Shown in pieces: positions 1-7,158 of a DNA stretch of 24,698 bases. The position numbers were made by a program, and so were the translations under genes. Origin of the DNA: a virus; IMG/VR virus record IMGVR_UViG_3300036521_000002, positions 1-24,698 of that record, one strand, 5' to 3'. Position 1 is the first letter of the stretch. The number at the start of each line of letters is the position of its first letter. A model generated the notes under the pieces. It saw only the letters and a program-made list of their open reading frames with translations. It was not told the origin of the DNA and ran no database searches.

Positions 1-82
1 CCCCCCCGCACAGCTGCAGCGTGTGTGGCGGAAAGGACGTCGGTACATGGTGTAACGGGGGAGGTAAGGGCTAGGAACTGTG

Positions 83-1552
83 CTAAGCTTTGAAGAATTG
101 CGGCGGGGGCGGCATCTGCATCGGATGCCTAAGGCGCCTGTCCGCCGCCTTTGCAAACAATATAAGCCAACGATCGAGGAATTCGATTTCATCCTCAGCG
201 TCGATGGCGAGTGGGCCATGGGCGACGCTCGTCATGCCGGCCACGTTTGACAGCGCCACACTGAATTCGCGGTCGCGCGGATTGATTGCATAGGGTGTTG
301 ATGAATTGTCGGACCTGAAAGACCAGAACGACACCTCACGCCAGCGGTGCTCCGGGTCCTTTGGCGTCTTACAAAACACTAAGCTGGCCGAGAATGTGTA
401 GATCGAGGAGCTTCCGTAAGACAGCGGCTCCATTTGGCAGCGCAAAACAATCTTAGAAGCAGCCGCGACGTCCCACCCACTTTGATTTGGATCGGCCCGG
501 TTGTCGATTCTTTCGGGCGGGTCAAACATCAGATGGGCGGGGCCAAGAACAATTGCGCGGTCCGAGCGACTAGCATTTTCAGAGCTAGACTCTATTTCGT
601 CGAATAGCCGCTGCATAAGGCTCTTCAGGCTCTCTATTGCCTCCGTCACCATAGCTGCGCGAGCCTTCCGCGTAGCCTCAATTTCCCGCTGCTGCGCCTC
701 TTTCGCCGCCTCCTCCTGAGAAACCCTGAGGGCGGCTTCAACCAAGAGTCCACGCGCCCCGCTCTGCGTGGCCCGCACGTTGGTGATAACTCGCAAACAA
801 CGGTCCAGGTTGGGGCGCACCTCCTGAACTTTGCGCAACATAGCGTTTACAAGGCTGGCAAGGCGGGGTTCAACGCCCTTTAGGTCCGGCGGCGGGGAGT
901 GGAGGTGCGCGTTCCTGACGCTATCGACGTCGCCGCGGAACGGCGGGTGACCGTTCAGTATCGCATGAATGATGCAGCCGAGAGCGTAGACGTCTGTGGC
1001 CGAAGTCGGCCGCAGTCCCATCCACTGCTCAGGCGCGGCATATGACGGAGTGAGCGCTGATCGTAGCGTTTCTAGCGAGGTGCTATCTTCAACAAACTTT
1101 GCGATGCCAAAATCGGCAATCTTCCAACGGTCTTCATGCAGAAGAACGTTGCCTGGCTTTAAGTCGCGGTGCACGATATCGCCGACTTCTTGAAGGCCCG
1201 CGACGATATCGAGCACAATCTCTTGCGCAGACGCCCAATCTAGAGGTCCTTCACGCTTGAGCTTGTCGTGTAGACTCTCTTCGCATATTGGCATTACCAA
1301 AAAATATCGGTCGCTATCCGGATCCTGCCCGTAGTCGAGTATAGGAACGACATGATCGAGCGGCTTCGATGCTAGTACCTTGCCAATGCTTAACTCCCGG
1401 TGAGCCGCAGCCTCAGCGCTAATATTGAGACGCTTGATCGCCACGGGGCCGTCCGGACCGATGCCGCGAAAGACCTCTCCAAACCCGCCTTTCGCCCCAA
1501 GCCGGGCGCTTTCGTCAAGTCGCCAAACTGCCCGCTCAAGCCTAATTTCCAA
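83..1552 (-). CDS. Hanks-type serine/threonine protein kinase with unrecognised C-terminal domain
   Basis: The 489-residue product should transfer phosphate from ATP to Ser/Thr of protein targets in the cytoplasm. All key kinase elements are visible: a glycine-rich loop at residues 19-25 (GAKGGFG), the VAIK lysine K40, a likely alpha-C glutamate E53, HRDLKPGN at 128-135, DFG at 147-149 and APE at 173-175. It is therefore predicted to be active. The kinase domain ends near residue 260. A charged helical, probably coiled-coil stretch (about 270-325) follows, then about 160 residues I do not recognise. No signal peptide or membrane segment is evident. The start is a TTG preceded by GGAG six bases upstream; no closer ATG fits. 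The gene is visibly AT-richer than the phage genes to its right, suggesting separate acquisition. It may be prophage cargo, for example defence or superinfection exclusion, or a host gene next to the prophage. The kinase call is secure and the role is not. Confidence 0.93.
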   Translation of the reverse strand: MEIRLERAVWRLDESARLGAKGGFGEVFRGIGPDGPVAIKRLNISAEAAAHRELSIGKVLASKPLDHVVPILDYGQDPDSDRYFLVMPICEESLHDKLKREGPLDWASAQEIVLDIVAGLQEVGDIVHRDLKPGNVLLHEDRWKIADFGIAKFVEDSTSLETLRSALTPSYAAPEQWMGLRPTSATDVYALGCIIHAILNGHPPFRGDVDSVRNAHLHSPPPDLKGVEPRLASLVNAMLRKVQEVRPNLDRCLRVITNVRATQSGARGLLVEAALRVSQEEAAKEAQQREIEATRKARAAMVTEAIESLKSLMQRLFDEIESSSENASRSDRAIVLGPAHLMFDPPERIDNRADPNQSGWDVAAASKIVLRCQMEPLSYGSSSIYTFSASLVFCKTPKDPEHRWREVSFWSFRSDNSSTPYAINPRDREFSVALSNVAGMTSVAHGPLAIDAEDEIEFLDRWLILFAKAADRRLRHPMQMPPPPQFFKA

Positions 1553-1599
1553 GGTCAGCTCCAGACTACCATTTCGCCCGCGAACATATTGAGTGCCTG

Positions 1600-1628
1600 A
1601 CTATCACCTCCATCCGAATCAAGAACAA
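1600..1628 (-). promoter_or_regulatory. possible sigma70-type promoter for the kinase gene
   Basis: On the minus strand TTGTTC (1623-1628) is followed after 17 bases by GATAGT (1600-1605), which would start transcription about 40 bases before the TTG start. Spacing is ideal, but the -10 box matches the consensus at only four of six positions. The surrounding 1553-1690 stretch is clearly AT-richer than the phage genes and holds no ORF of note and no clear terminator. Confidence 0.35.
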
Positions 1629-1690
1629 GCTAAGCCACTCCGTTATCAGACGAAGAATTTGAAAAGCACTCTTAGCGGAATTCCAATAGC

Positions 1691-2068
1691 TCACCCCACT
1701 CCGGGCGGCTTCCAGCCCGGCGGGGGACCGTCGCGCCAGAGGCGCACCCAGCGGATTGCCGCTTCGCAAAGGCTCATTCCGGTGAGGCCCAGCGCGAAGC
1801 CGACCATCCCCTCGAGCGAGCCCACCGGAAAGTCCGGCGAGGCCAGCCAGCGCGTGGCGAAATGGGCGCCGAGCGGCGTGCCATAGCCGGCAACGGCCGT
1901 GCCGACGATGGCGGTCGCGATGTGTCGGGCCAGCGAGCCGCCGGGCTTGGTGAGCGAGCGCGCGAGCCCGCCGACGGCACCAGCGAGGAGGTGGTGGATC
2001 TTGAGCCCGAGCAGGCTGAGTAGCTCGGCCGAGCCCGGCGGTGGATCGGGCGGAGTGAAGCCGGCCAT
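1691..2068 (-). CDS. small membrane-associated protein of the lysis cassette (function unknown)
   Basis: A 125-residue protein with a proline-rich N-terminus (residues 5-12), a hydrophobic Ala/Gly-rich stretch around 26-64 and a second one around 84-108, ending in a basic, proline-rich tail. The ATG overlaps the TGA of the holin gene (TGATG), so the two are translationally coupled. It is the last gene of the lysis operon. Position and hydrophobicity suggest an accessory lysis protein, such as a second holin-like or anti-holin protein, but I recognise no catalytic or spanin motif (no lipobox, no signal peptide plus coiled coil). The frame stays open upstream inside the holin gene. The coupled ATG is preferred because it gives a clean membrane-protein sequence. 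Confidence 0.7.
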   Translation of the reverse strand: MAGFTPPDPPPGSAELLSLLGLKIHHLLAGAVGGLARSLTKPGGSLARHIATAIVGTAVAGYGTPLGAHFATRWLASPDFPVGSLEGMVGFALGLTGMSLCEAAIRWVRLWRDGPPPGWKPPGVG

Positions 2069-2481
2069 CAGCGCCCCCAGCGTGCGGAAATGGTGCTCGC
2101 CACCTTTTCGACGGTGCGGCCGCCGACATAGGTGGTGACGATGGCGCCGGCCCATTCGGCCGCCGCGCCGGTGAGCGGGTCGGTGCTGCCCCAGCCGAGA
2201 ACCTTGTCCCACACGATCACCTTCCAGAAGAAGATGATGACAGGCAGCGCCAGCAGCGGCCGGATCGCCGCCGTGTACCAGCGGCCTTGCTCGGCAATGA
2301 GGATGTCGCGCCCGGATTGCTGTGCGGCCACCTCGGCGCGGATCGCCTCGATTGTCACTTCCTTGCGGACTTTCTCCCGCTCGGTCTGTGCATCGGCGCG
2401 CCGGTCGAGTGTGTCGAGGATCCTGCCGACCGTGCCGCCGGAAAGGAACGACAGCAGCCAGGCGCCCACCTTGAACAGCAT
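2068..2481 (-). CDS. 3TM-type holin (gene-transfer-agent/phage holin family)
   Basis: A 137-residue protein expected to form lesions in the cytoplasmic membrane and release or activate the endolysin. An N-terminal hydrophobic segment (about 3-20) is followed by a charged helical stretch (25-65). A strong hydrophobic segment (about 73-90, with RPLLALPVIIFFWKVIVWD) comes next, and then a weaker C-terminal segment containing AEWAGAIVTTYVGGRTVEK. That central RP...W.K...D pattern and tail are typical of the three-transmembrane holins of alphaproteobacterial phages and gene transfer agents. GGGAG precedes the ATG and lies within the end of the endolysin gene. The gene sits three bases after the endolysin stop and overlaps the next gene by its TGATG, so the lysis genes are co-translated as a block. 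Confidence 0.85.
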   Translation of the reverse strand: MLFKVGAWLLSFLSGGTVGRILDTLDRRADAQTEREKVRKEVTIEAIRAEVAAQQSGRDILIAEQGRWYTAAIRPLLALPVIIFFWKVIVWDKVLGWGSTDPLTGAAAEWAGAIVTTYVGGRTVEKVASTISARWGR

Positions 2482-2484
2482 GGC

Positions 2485-3675
2485 TTAGGCTCCCGTATCG
2501 CGGCCGAGCTTCACTGCCCGCACCGTCTGGTCGACGGCCGCGCGTGTGCGAAGCCACATGAGAATTGAAAGAGCGAGCACCGCGCCGAAGAACAGCCACG
2601 GCGCCATCGCCGTGATGTCCGCCTTGAAAGGCGAGAGCGTCGAGAGCGCGTCGCCGGATCGTTCCCAGGCGCCGAAAATCACGGCGCCGCCCGCCGCAGC
2701 GACAGCCTGCACCTTGGCCCAGAAGCCGCCCTTGAGCGCCGCCTGCGCCGCTGCGGGCAGCCGGCCGGTCTCGGCCAGGCTCTTGGCCGTGGCATTCTCG
2801 CGTTCGGCCGACAGCTGGCGGGTCGGCACGCCATGGGCGACAATGAAGGCACGCGTTTCTGTGTTCATCTCGCCGGTAGCGGGCAGGGCGTTGTCGGTCT
2901 GGAAGGCGAAGATCGCCGCACGGGTGCGGGTGCCCATCTTGCCGTCGACGAAGCCGACCTCGGTGTAAAGGGCGTCCTGCAGTTGTTGCTGCAACGCGCG
3001 GACCTCGTAATCCGTCATCTTCGGCGCCGCAGGCGGCGGAGCGGGGGACGGCGGAGCCGGAACATAGAAGTCGCGCAGATCCTCCCGCGCCTTGGCCGGA
3101 CGCGCGGCAGGCTCCACGGAGGCCGAGGCCAGCGCCGCCGTTAAGGCGGCGCGAGCATCAACACGGCAGCCGCTCTTCCAGTCCGGCGTCATCTTCGCCG
3201 TGAGACGGGTGTACTCGGTGATGGTGCCGTCGTTCGACCACTTGCCATCGAAGAAGAGATCGCGCTCCTTCTCGCGGCGCGGGATGATCTCGGGCGGCTT
3301 ACGCCAATCCATGAAGGCCTTGCGCGCGCCGGCGACGTCACCGGCCAGCCACTTCTTAACCCAGCCTGCGCGGCCAATGGCGCCGGCGTTGTAGTGGAAA
3401 GAGAGGGCGGCGGTGAACTGCGCCGATGTCAGCAACCGCCCACCGAACGCCTTGCGCACGGCCGGCGCGTATTTGGTTTCGAGCAGCCAGGCGAAAACAG
3501 CGAGGCAGTGCTCCAGCGTCTGTGGCTTGCCAATATAGCGATCGACATCATGTCCGCTCTTGCTCGTCACGCCGATCGACCAGGTCGGGATGCCCTTGCT
3601 GTCTTTATAGGTCTGGCGCACCAACCCCTCATGTGACGCGACTTCCAGCGCCACATCGACATCGACGTGGTTCAT
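2485..3675 (-). CDS. endolysin: GH24 lysozyme with peptidoglycan-binding domain and C-terminal membrane segments
   Basis: This 396-residue muramidase should cleave the MurNAc-GlcNAc bond of peptidoglycan. The T4-lysozyme-type triad spacing E-x8-D-x5-T is exact: E16, D25 and T31, followed by W-S-I-G-V-T, with HYNAG at 94-98. A proline-rich linker (206-218) leads to a peptidoglycan-binding-type domain (about 222-281, with ALQQQL, FVDGKMGTRTRAAIFAFQ). Two hydrophobic segments follow, at about 318-337 and 357-376. There is no N-terminal signal peptide, so export would need the holin. The C-terminal membrane segments are unusual for a simple endolysin and may tether it to the inner membrane. GGAG precedes the ATG by seven bases. 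The gene begins just after an intrinsic terminator, so it must have a promoter or readthrough of its own. The lysozyme call is firm. Confidence 0.92.
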   Translation of the reverse strand: MNHVDVDVALEVASHEGLVRQTYKDSKGIPTWSIGVTSKSGHDVDRYIGKPQTLEHCLAVFAWLLETKYAPAVRKAFGGRLLTSAQFTAALSFHYNAGAIGRAGWVKKWLAGDVAGARKAFMDWRKPPEIIPRREKERDLFFDGKWSNDGTITEYTRLTAKMTPDWKSGCRVDARAALTAALASASVEPAARPAKAREDLRDFYVPAPPSPAPPPAAPKMTDYEVRALQQQLQDALYTEVGFVDGKMGTRTRAAIFAFQTDNALPATGEMNTETRAFIVAHGVPTRQLSAERENATAKSLAETGRLPAAAQAALKGGFWAKVQAVAAAGGAVIFGAWERSGDALSTLSPFKADITAMAPWLFFGAVLALSILMWLRTRAAVDQTVRAVKLGRDTGA

Positions 3676-3698
3676 GGTCTTTCTCCACGGTGGGAATG

Positions 3699-3725
3699 AA
3701 AAAGGCCGCCCAGAAGGGCGGCCTT
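3699..3725 (-). terminator. intrinsic (rho-independent) terminator
   Basis: On the minus strand a perfect GC-rich stem GGCCGCCC / GGGCGGCC with a four-base loop (extended by two A-T pairs) runs straight into five T residues. It lies just after the stop of the 61-aa gene and before the endolysin RBS, so it ends or attenuates the tail-fibre transcript ahead of the lysis genes. Confidence 0.88.
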
Positions 3726-3734
3726 GTGAGGCGG

Positions 3735-3920
3735 TTAGTGGCGGCTCGCCGGTCGTGGCGGCGCCTCGGTGCCGGCAGCGTCAGCGATATGCTCGGCGAG
3801 CGCCAGGACGAGCATGGAGGCCAGATAGGCCGCCAGCCGAAGGTCAGGATCGTCGCGCAGTGTATCGTGAAGGCGCTGCGCCTCGTGGCGCAGCATGAGC
3901 AGAGCGTCGATGTGTGGCAT
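3735..3920 (-). CDS. small alpha-helical protein of unknown function (61 aa)
   Basis: A 61-residue product with an acidic/basic helical first half (RHEAQRLHDTLRDD) and a hydrophobic helix at about 28-47 (LRLAAYLASMLVLALAEHI), which could be amphipathic or membrane-associated. I do not recognise a family. Several in-frame ATGs exist. The one at 3918-3920 is chosen because AAGGGGGG lies seven bases upstream; the next ATG, six bases further up, would sit almost on the RBS. The gene stands alone between a hairpin that includes its own Shine-Dalgarno and an intrinsic terminator, so it seems controlled apart from its neighbours. A regulatory or lysis-timing role is possible but unproven. Confidence 0.6.
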   Translation of the reverse strand: MPHIDALLMLRHEAQRLHDTLRDDPDLRLAAYLASMLVLALAEHIADAAGTEAPPRPASRH

Positions 3921-3929
3921 GTCCATTCC

Positions 3930-3948
3930 CCCCTTGGGTTGCAAGGGG
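3930..3948 (-). promoter_or_regulatory. hairpin covering the ribosome-binding site of the 61-aa gene
   Basis: On the minus strand CCCCTTG and CAAGGGG form a perfect 7-bp stem with a 5-base loop. The right arm is part of the AAGGGGGG Shine-Dalgarno, so folding would mask most of it. There is no T-run after it, which argues against a terminator. Confidence 0.5.
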
Positions 3949-3978
3949 AACACGATCACACGTTGCGACGGTGTCTGA

Positions 3979-3991
3979 TTACGTTCCGTAA
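3979..3991. promoter_or_regulatory. inverted repeat, possible operator
   Basis: TTACG-TTC-CGTAA is a perfect 5-bp inverted repeat with a 3-base centre, in the short non-coding gap upstream of the 61-aa gene. Its AT-containing dyad stands out from the GC-rich surroundings. No convincing -35/-10 pair was found beside it, so the operator reading is tentative. Confidence 0.3.
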
Positions 3992-4010
3992 CTGGGCAGC
4001 CAAGACGGCG

Positions 4011-4421
4011 TCAGGATTTCGGCGCCATCACCGGCGCTCCGATGAGGTAGGGTCGGCCAGCGAACATCGGCCCAATGCCCAACGTCTCGAGATCCTCCAC
4101 GGTGGTGATCGTAAACAGAATATCCCCTGTCTCCGCCGACGCGACCAGCACGCAGGCCTCACCCTCAAGGGCTGGATCGCGCTCGGCGCGGGCAACCCAG
4201 ATATACCAGCCGGGCAGGTGGTCGCGGATCTCGCGCTCATAGGCGCTGCCCATGCCGTCATCCACGGTCTCGGTGCCCGTGATGCGATAGGCTTTGACGT
4301 CCGGAAGAACGTAGGTCGTGTCCCACAGGCGCACGCCCGGCTCGATGCCTTCGAGGGTGTGGGTCGGCAGCGCCGCCATCGCGGCCACCTCGTCGGGATA
4401 GCGCAGAAGATAATCGATCAT
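4011..4421 (-). CDS. tail-fibre cassette protein of unknown function (136 aa)
   Basis: An acidic, soluble-looking 136-residue protein without signal or membrane segments and with several Trp/Tyr-rich stretches (RLWDTTYVLP, PGWYIWVAR). I do not recognise its family. Its ATG overlaps the TGA of the preceding spike-like protein gene (ATGA), so it is made in step with it. This suggests a partner, chaperone or tip component of that protein. A longer in-frame ORF runs upstream to 4805, but that part is an arginine-rich shadow of the neighbouring gene. It is the last gene of the fibre operon before the regulatory gap at 3921-4010. Confidence 0.7.
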   Translation of the reverse strand: MIDYLLRYPDEVAAMAALPTHTLEGIEPGVRLWDTTYVLPDVKAYRITGTETVDDGMGSAYEREIRDHLPGWYIWVARAERDPALEGEACVLVASAETGDILFTITTVEDLETLGIGPMFAGRPYLIGAPVMAPKS

Positions 4422-5686
4422 GACAAGAGCCCCTGCAAGGTCGCGTCTGAGTGGGGCGTGCCGCGCCAGACGGCGATGCTCTCTACTGCGTCTCCCCAGG
4501 CGTAGGGTCCCAGCAGGCCGCCTATGTCGAGGAATGTTGAGCCGGCCGGCATTGCCGTGCCTGCGCGCGTGGCGATGCCTCCGCCGTTGATGCACATCCG
4601 GTAATCGCCTGTCGTTGCCGAGGAGATCGCGACGCGGGCGGGCGCGCCGCCGGCGACGACTTGATAATGCGTTGTGGCGAATGGCGCCGGGGTCCCTCCT
4701 GAGCCGATGCCTAGCGCCGACGCCGCATAGGCGAATGCGCTCAGCCTGGTGGCGAGACTTGGCACACCAAACGAAAACAGATTCGAGCTGGAGGGGTTGA
4801 TCCATCGGGGCATCCGGCCCTTAGCCGCGATGGTGATGCCCTCCTCGCCGGCATCGAAAGGCAGCGTTAGCGTGAGCCGGTCCGCCGCTCTCGCCCCGCC
4901 TGGAATGAAAGACGTCGGCCAGCCGCCGGCTTCCAGCTGCGGCATCGAGAAATCAATGACCATGCCAACGAGATTGTGCTGCGTCCCGGCACCCAGCTGG
5001 AACGAGGCCGCCTGCGTAGTCGCGCTCACCGCCTGCATCACAAAGCGCCCGGTCGTCAGAGCGCTGGCGGCGCCGCCAGCCGGGTTCGCCGGGCATGCGG
5101 GATAGGTGAGCGTGACGCCCGCCGTGCCGCAGAAGAGAGCATGCGCCGCGGCGAGGGCGCTCACTACTCTCTCCGCCTCGACGCTGAAGGTGTAGGTGAC
5201 TCCTGCCGCAAGGGTCACTGCCTGGTGTAGGCGGGGCCGGTTTCCCTCGGCCGTGAACCGGCGCGCCGAGACGTTCGGTCCGAATTTCGACGGCACGATC
5301 GACACGCCTTCGGGGCTGTAGGAGCCCCACGACGTCGGGGTTGTTGGCCCGCTCCAGATGGGATTTGCGAGTGCGTTCGTCCGGGCCGCCTCGGCCAAAA
5401 AGCCGAGCGGCGCCAAGGTCTCCTTGTCATAGGTGAAGCGCGGCTGGCCGCTCGCCGCAAACTGGATCTGGCCGGCTGCATCAATGTAAGAGGCGACCGA
5501 GGCGCGGGCGAAGGTCAGCTCCGGCAGACCAGCCGCTGGGCCAAGATACTCAGCACCGGAGATGGTCGAGAGCGCGCGCCGCTGATCGGAGAAATCGAGA
5601 GCGATGCCCGGCTGACCTCGCAGCATTTCAGCGACGGGTAGCGCGAGGGCCGGCTTACCGAGGCCGTTGTAATTGATCGACGGCAT
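4418..5686 (-). CDS. phage tail spike/fibre-like protein
   Basis: A 422-residue secreted-virion-type protein. Near residues 58-100 it has the pattern often seen in phage fibre and spike proteins: F-A-R-A-S-V-A-S-Y-I-D, then G-Q-I-Q-F-A-A, P-R-F and EAARTN. After that comes a beta-rich region with a Gly/Ala/Ser/Thr bias consistent with jelly-roll or carbohydrate-binding domains. No enzymatic motif is evident. GGGAGG lies seven bases before the ATG. It starts one base after the stop of the upstream fibre gene and overlaps the downstream 136-aa gene. It is probably a receptor-binding or decoration component at the distal end of the baseplate. The specific receptor cannot be told from sequence. 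Confidence 0.75.
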   Translation of the reverse strand: MPSINYNGLGKPALALPVAEMLRGQPGIALDFSDQRRALSTISGAEYLGPAAGLPELTFARASVASYIDAAGQIQFAASGQPRFTYDKETLAPLGFLAEAARTNALANPIWSGPTTPTSWGSYSPEGVSIVPSKFGPNVSARRFTAEGNRPRLHQAVTLAAGVTYTFSVEAERVVSALAAAHALFCGTAGVTLTYPACPANPAGGAASALTTGRFVMQAVSATTQAASFQLGAGTQHNLVGMVIDFSMPQLEAGGWPTSFIPGGARAADRLTLTLPFDAGEEGITIAAKGRMPRWINPSSSNLFSFGVPSLATRLSAFAYAASALGIGSGGTPAPFATTHYQVVAGGAPARVAISSATTGDYRMCINGGGIATRAGTAMPAGSTFLDIGGLLGPYAWGDAVESIAVWRGTPHSDATLQGLLS

Positions 5687-5687
5687 A

Positions 5688-6842
5688 TCAGGACCTCCCG
5701 TCCAGCTGCAGGAGCATCAGCCACGGCCCGGTGAGCGTGCCGCCCACGCGATAGGCCGAGACATTGTCGCCGGGCGCGAGGACGAGGGTCAGGCCGGTGA
5801 TAATCGTCGGCGCCGCGCTGGAGAGCGCAAAGGGGCCGGCGAAGGGCAGACCGTTCTTCTCGATATAGAGGCTCACGCCAACCGCTGCGCCCGCGAGCAT
5901 TTCCACGCGAAGGCGCGTGAAGGTCGCTGCGCCGTGGTAGTCTCGCGTGGCCCACCATCCTCCTGGCTCGATGTCTGTTGCATCGCTCACCGCCAGCACC
6001 AGCGGCTCGCCGGGCGCGCCCGGAAGGCCCTGTACGCCGGCCGGGATCGAGAACTGCAGGTTGGCCGCGTTCGGCGAACCCTCATTCACCACGGTCGCCG
6101 GCTGGCCGGGAGCAAGAGTGATAGTTCCGGCGACCGCAAGCGTCGCGGCGACGCCGGGAGCACCCTGGTCACCGGCGGGGATAGAGAAGCGCAGCTTCGG
6201 CCCTTCCGGCGTGCTGCTCGGGTCGAGCGTTACCGTGGCGGGCTGGCCGGGCGGGAGTGTGGTGGTGGAGAACACCGAGATGTCAGGTGTCAGGCCGACG
6301 CCGCCTCGGATGTCCGTCGCCTCGGCAATATCGTCCACCAGCCCTTCCCGGCTGAGATATTGCCCCGCAGGCAGCTTGTCGCCGCCGCCTCCGGTCCAGT
6401 CGGCAACCTGCAGCACGATGGCTTCGCCGCGCGCGGCAGCGGCGAATAGGGGCGCCCATCCGCGCGGACCCTGGAGGCTAGGCCCGCGCAAGGTCACGGT
6501 CGAGCGCACGAACTCGCCCGGCCCGTAAAGCCGGACGTGGCCGGCAGCGATCTTGTCGCGACGACCTTCGAAGCGCCGGAAGACATCGAAATAGCCCGGC
6601 TCAGCCCGGCGGAAGTTCATCCATTCAGCGGGGCCATAAGTCATCGCGACCCGGTGCGGAGGCTCCACCGCAAGCGCAGTCGCCTCACCCGAAACGAGCA
6701 GAAGAGGGGGGTCGTCCGGGCGCCCGCGCAGCTCGATCTCGACGACAGAACCCGTGAGGTCATAGTCCGGGAAGTCGAGCCAGGTGATCGCAGCCTCCGC
6801 CCCCATGCAGAGGGGGAGGACAGGGGGGCATGCAGCGGCCAT
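5688..6842 (-). CDS. tail fibre protein with fused BppU-like N-domain and collagen-like repeats
   Basis: A 384-residue fibre. Residues 15-117 look like a BppU-type N-terminal domain (DLTGSVVEIELRG, later YFDVFRRFEG and AAGHVRLYGPG), expected to attach to the baseplate. Residues 118-169 form a module, LRGP...GWAP...AA..GE.IV...W.GGGGD..PAG, that is also present in the fibre at 7424-8269. Two diverged repeats follow at 195-230 and 242-275 (TLxPGQPATV...FSIPAGxQGxPG), a collagen-like stalk. A beta-rich tip ends the protein (about 285-384). GAGG precedes the ATG. No signal peptide is expected, as it is assembled in the cytoplasm. The fibre role is well supported; the receptor is unknown. Confidence 0.85.
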   Translation of the reverse strand: MAAACPPVLPLCMGAEAAITWLDFPDYDLTGSVVEIELRGRPDDPPLLLVSGEATALAVEPPHRVAMTYGPAEWMNFRRAEPGYFDVFRRFEGRRDKIAAGHVRLYGPGEFVRSTVTLRGPSLQGPRGWAPLFAAAARGEAIVLQVADWTGGGGDKLPAGQYLSREGLVDDIAEATDIRGGVGLTPDISVFSTTTLPPGQPATVTLDPSSTPEGPKLRFSIPAGDQGAPGVAATLAVAGTITLAPGQPATVVNEGSPNAANLQFSIPAGVQGLPGAPGEPLVLAVSDATDIEPGGWWATRDYHGAATFTRLRVEMLAGAAVGVSLYIEKNGLPFAGPFALSSAAPTIITGLTLVLAPGDNVSAYRVGGTLTGPWLMLLQLDGRS

Positions 6843-6885
6843 AGCGATGCCTCAAGGATCCAGGAAAGAGGGGGAGGTTGCCCGC

Positions 6886-7158
6886 TCAGAGCCGCGTGGA
6901 TGCCGCGATGAAAAGTGCGTCGATCGCTTCGGCGGACAGGCCGAGCTCATCAGCCAGCGCGTTCAGATAGGCGTTGTTGCGCTCGAAGGTCAGCGCATTG
7001 TCCCACCACAGGCGCAGCACCGGGTAGGAATGCGCGGCGATGGCGGCTTCCACAGCCGCCAGCAGCCCGGCTTCGTGCAGTGCCACCTTGGCCCGCGCTC
7101 GGGTGATCTGTGTCGGCACTGCGGGCGGCGGCGCGGGCCGAAGAGTGATCACGGTCAT
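6886..7158 (-). CDS. small tail-fibre-associated protein (90 aa)
   Basis: A 90-residue, mostly helical protein: QITRARAKVALHEAGLLAAV is followed by WWDNALTFERN and a C-terminal LADELGLSAEAIDALF. This layout (an ITR.xAxxAL..AGLL.AVEAA helix, then an aromatic stretch and LGLS...IDxLF) recurs in small proteins beside phage tail-fibre genes. They are generally taken as fibre-assembly or accessory proteins, with no established activity known to me. The ATG overlaps the TGA of the preceding 86-aa gene (ATGA), so the two are coupled. The in-frame extension up to 7422 overlaps that gene and is Arg/His-rich, so it is rejected. Confidence 0.75.
   Translation of the reverse strand: MTVITLRPAPPPAVPTQITRARAKVALHEAGLLAAVEAAIAAHSYPVLRLWWDNALTFERNNAYLNALADELGLSAEAIDALFIAASTRL

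Noticed and set aside
1-82. Possible attachment site or tRNA fragment downstream of the kinase
   Set aside because: No cloverleaf and no second copy of any core sequence was found in the window, so an att site cannot be supported.
2069-2599. N-terminal extension of the 1691-2068 gene up to 2599
   Set aside because: The extension overlaps the holin and endolysin genes and is Arg/Gly-rich; the coupled ATG at 2066-2068 fits better.
3426-4505. 359-codon open frame on the plus strand
   Set aside because: It crosses the terminator, the regulatory gap and parts of three minus-strand genes, with shadow-type composition.
5673-6449. 258-codon open frame on the plus strand
   Set aside because: It is antisense to the 384-aa fibre gene, which has clear repeats and fibre motifs.
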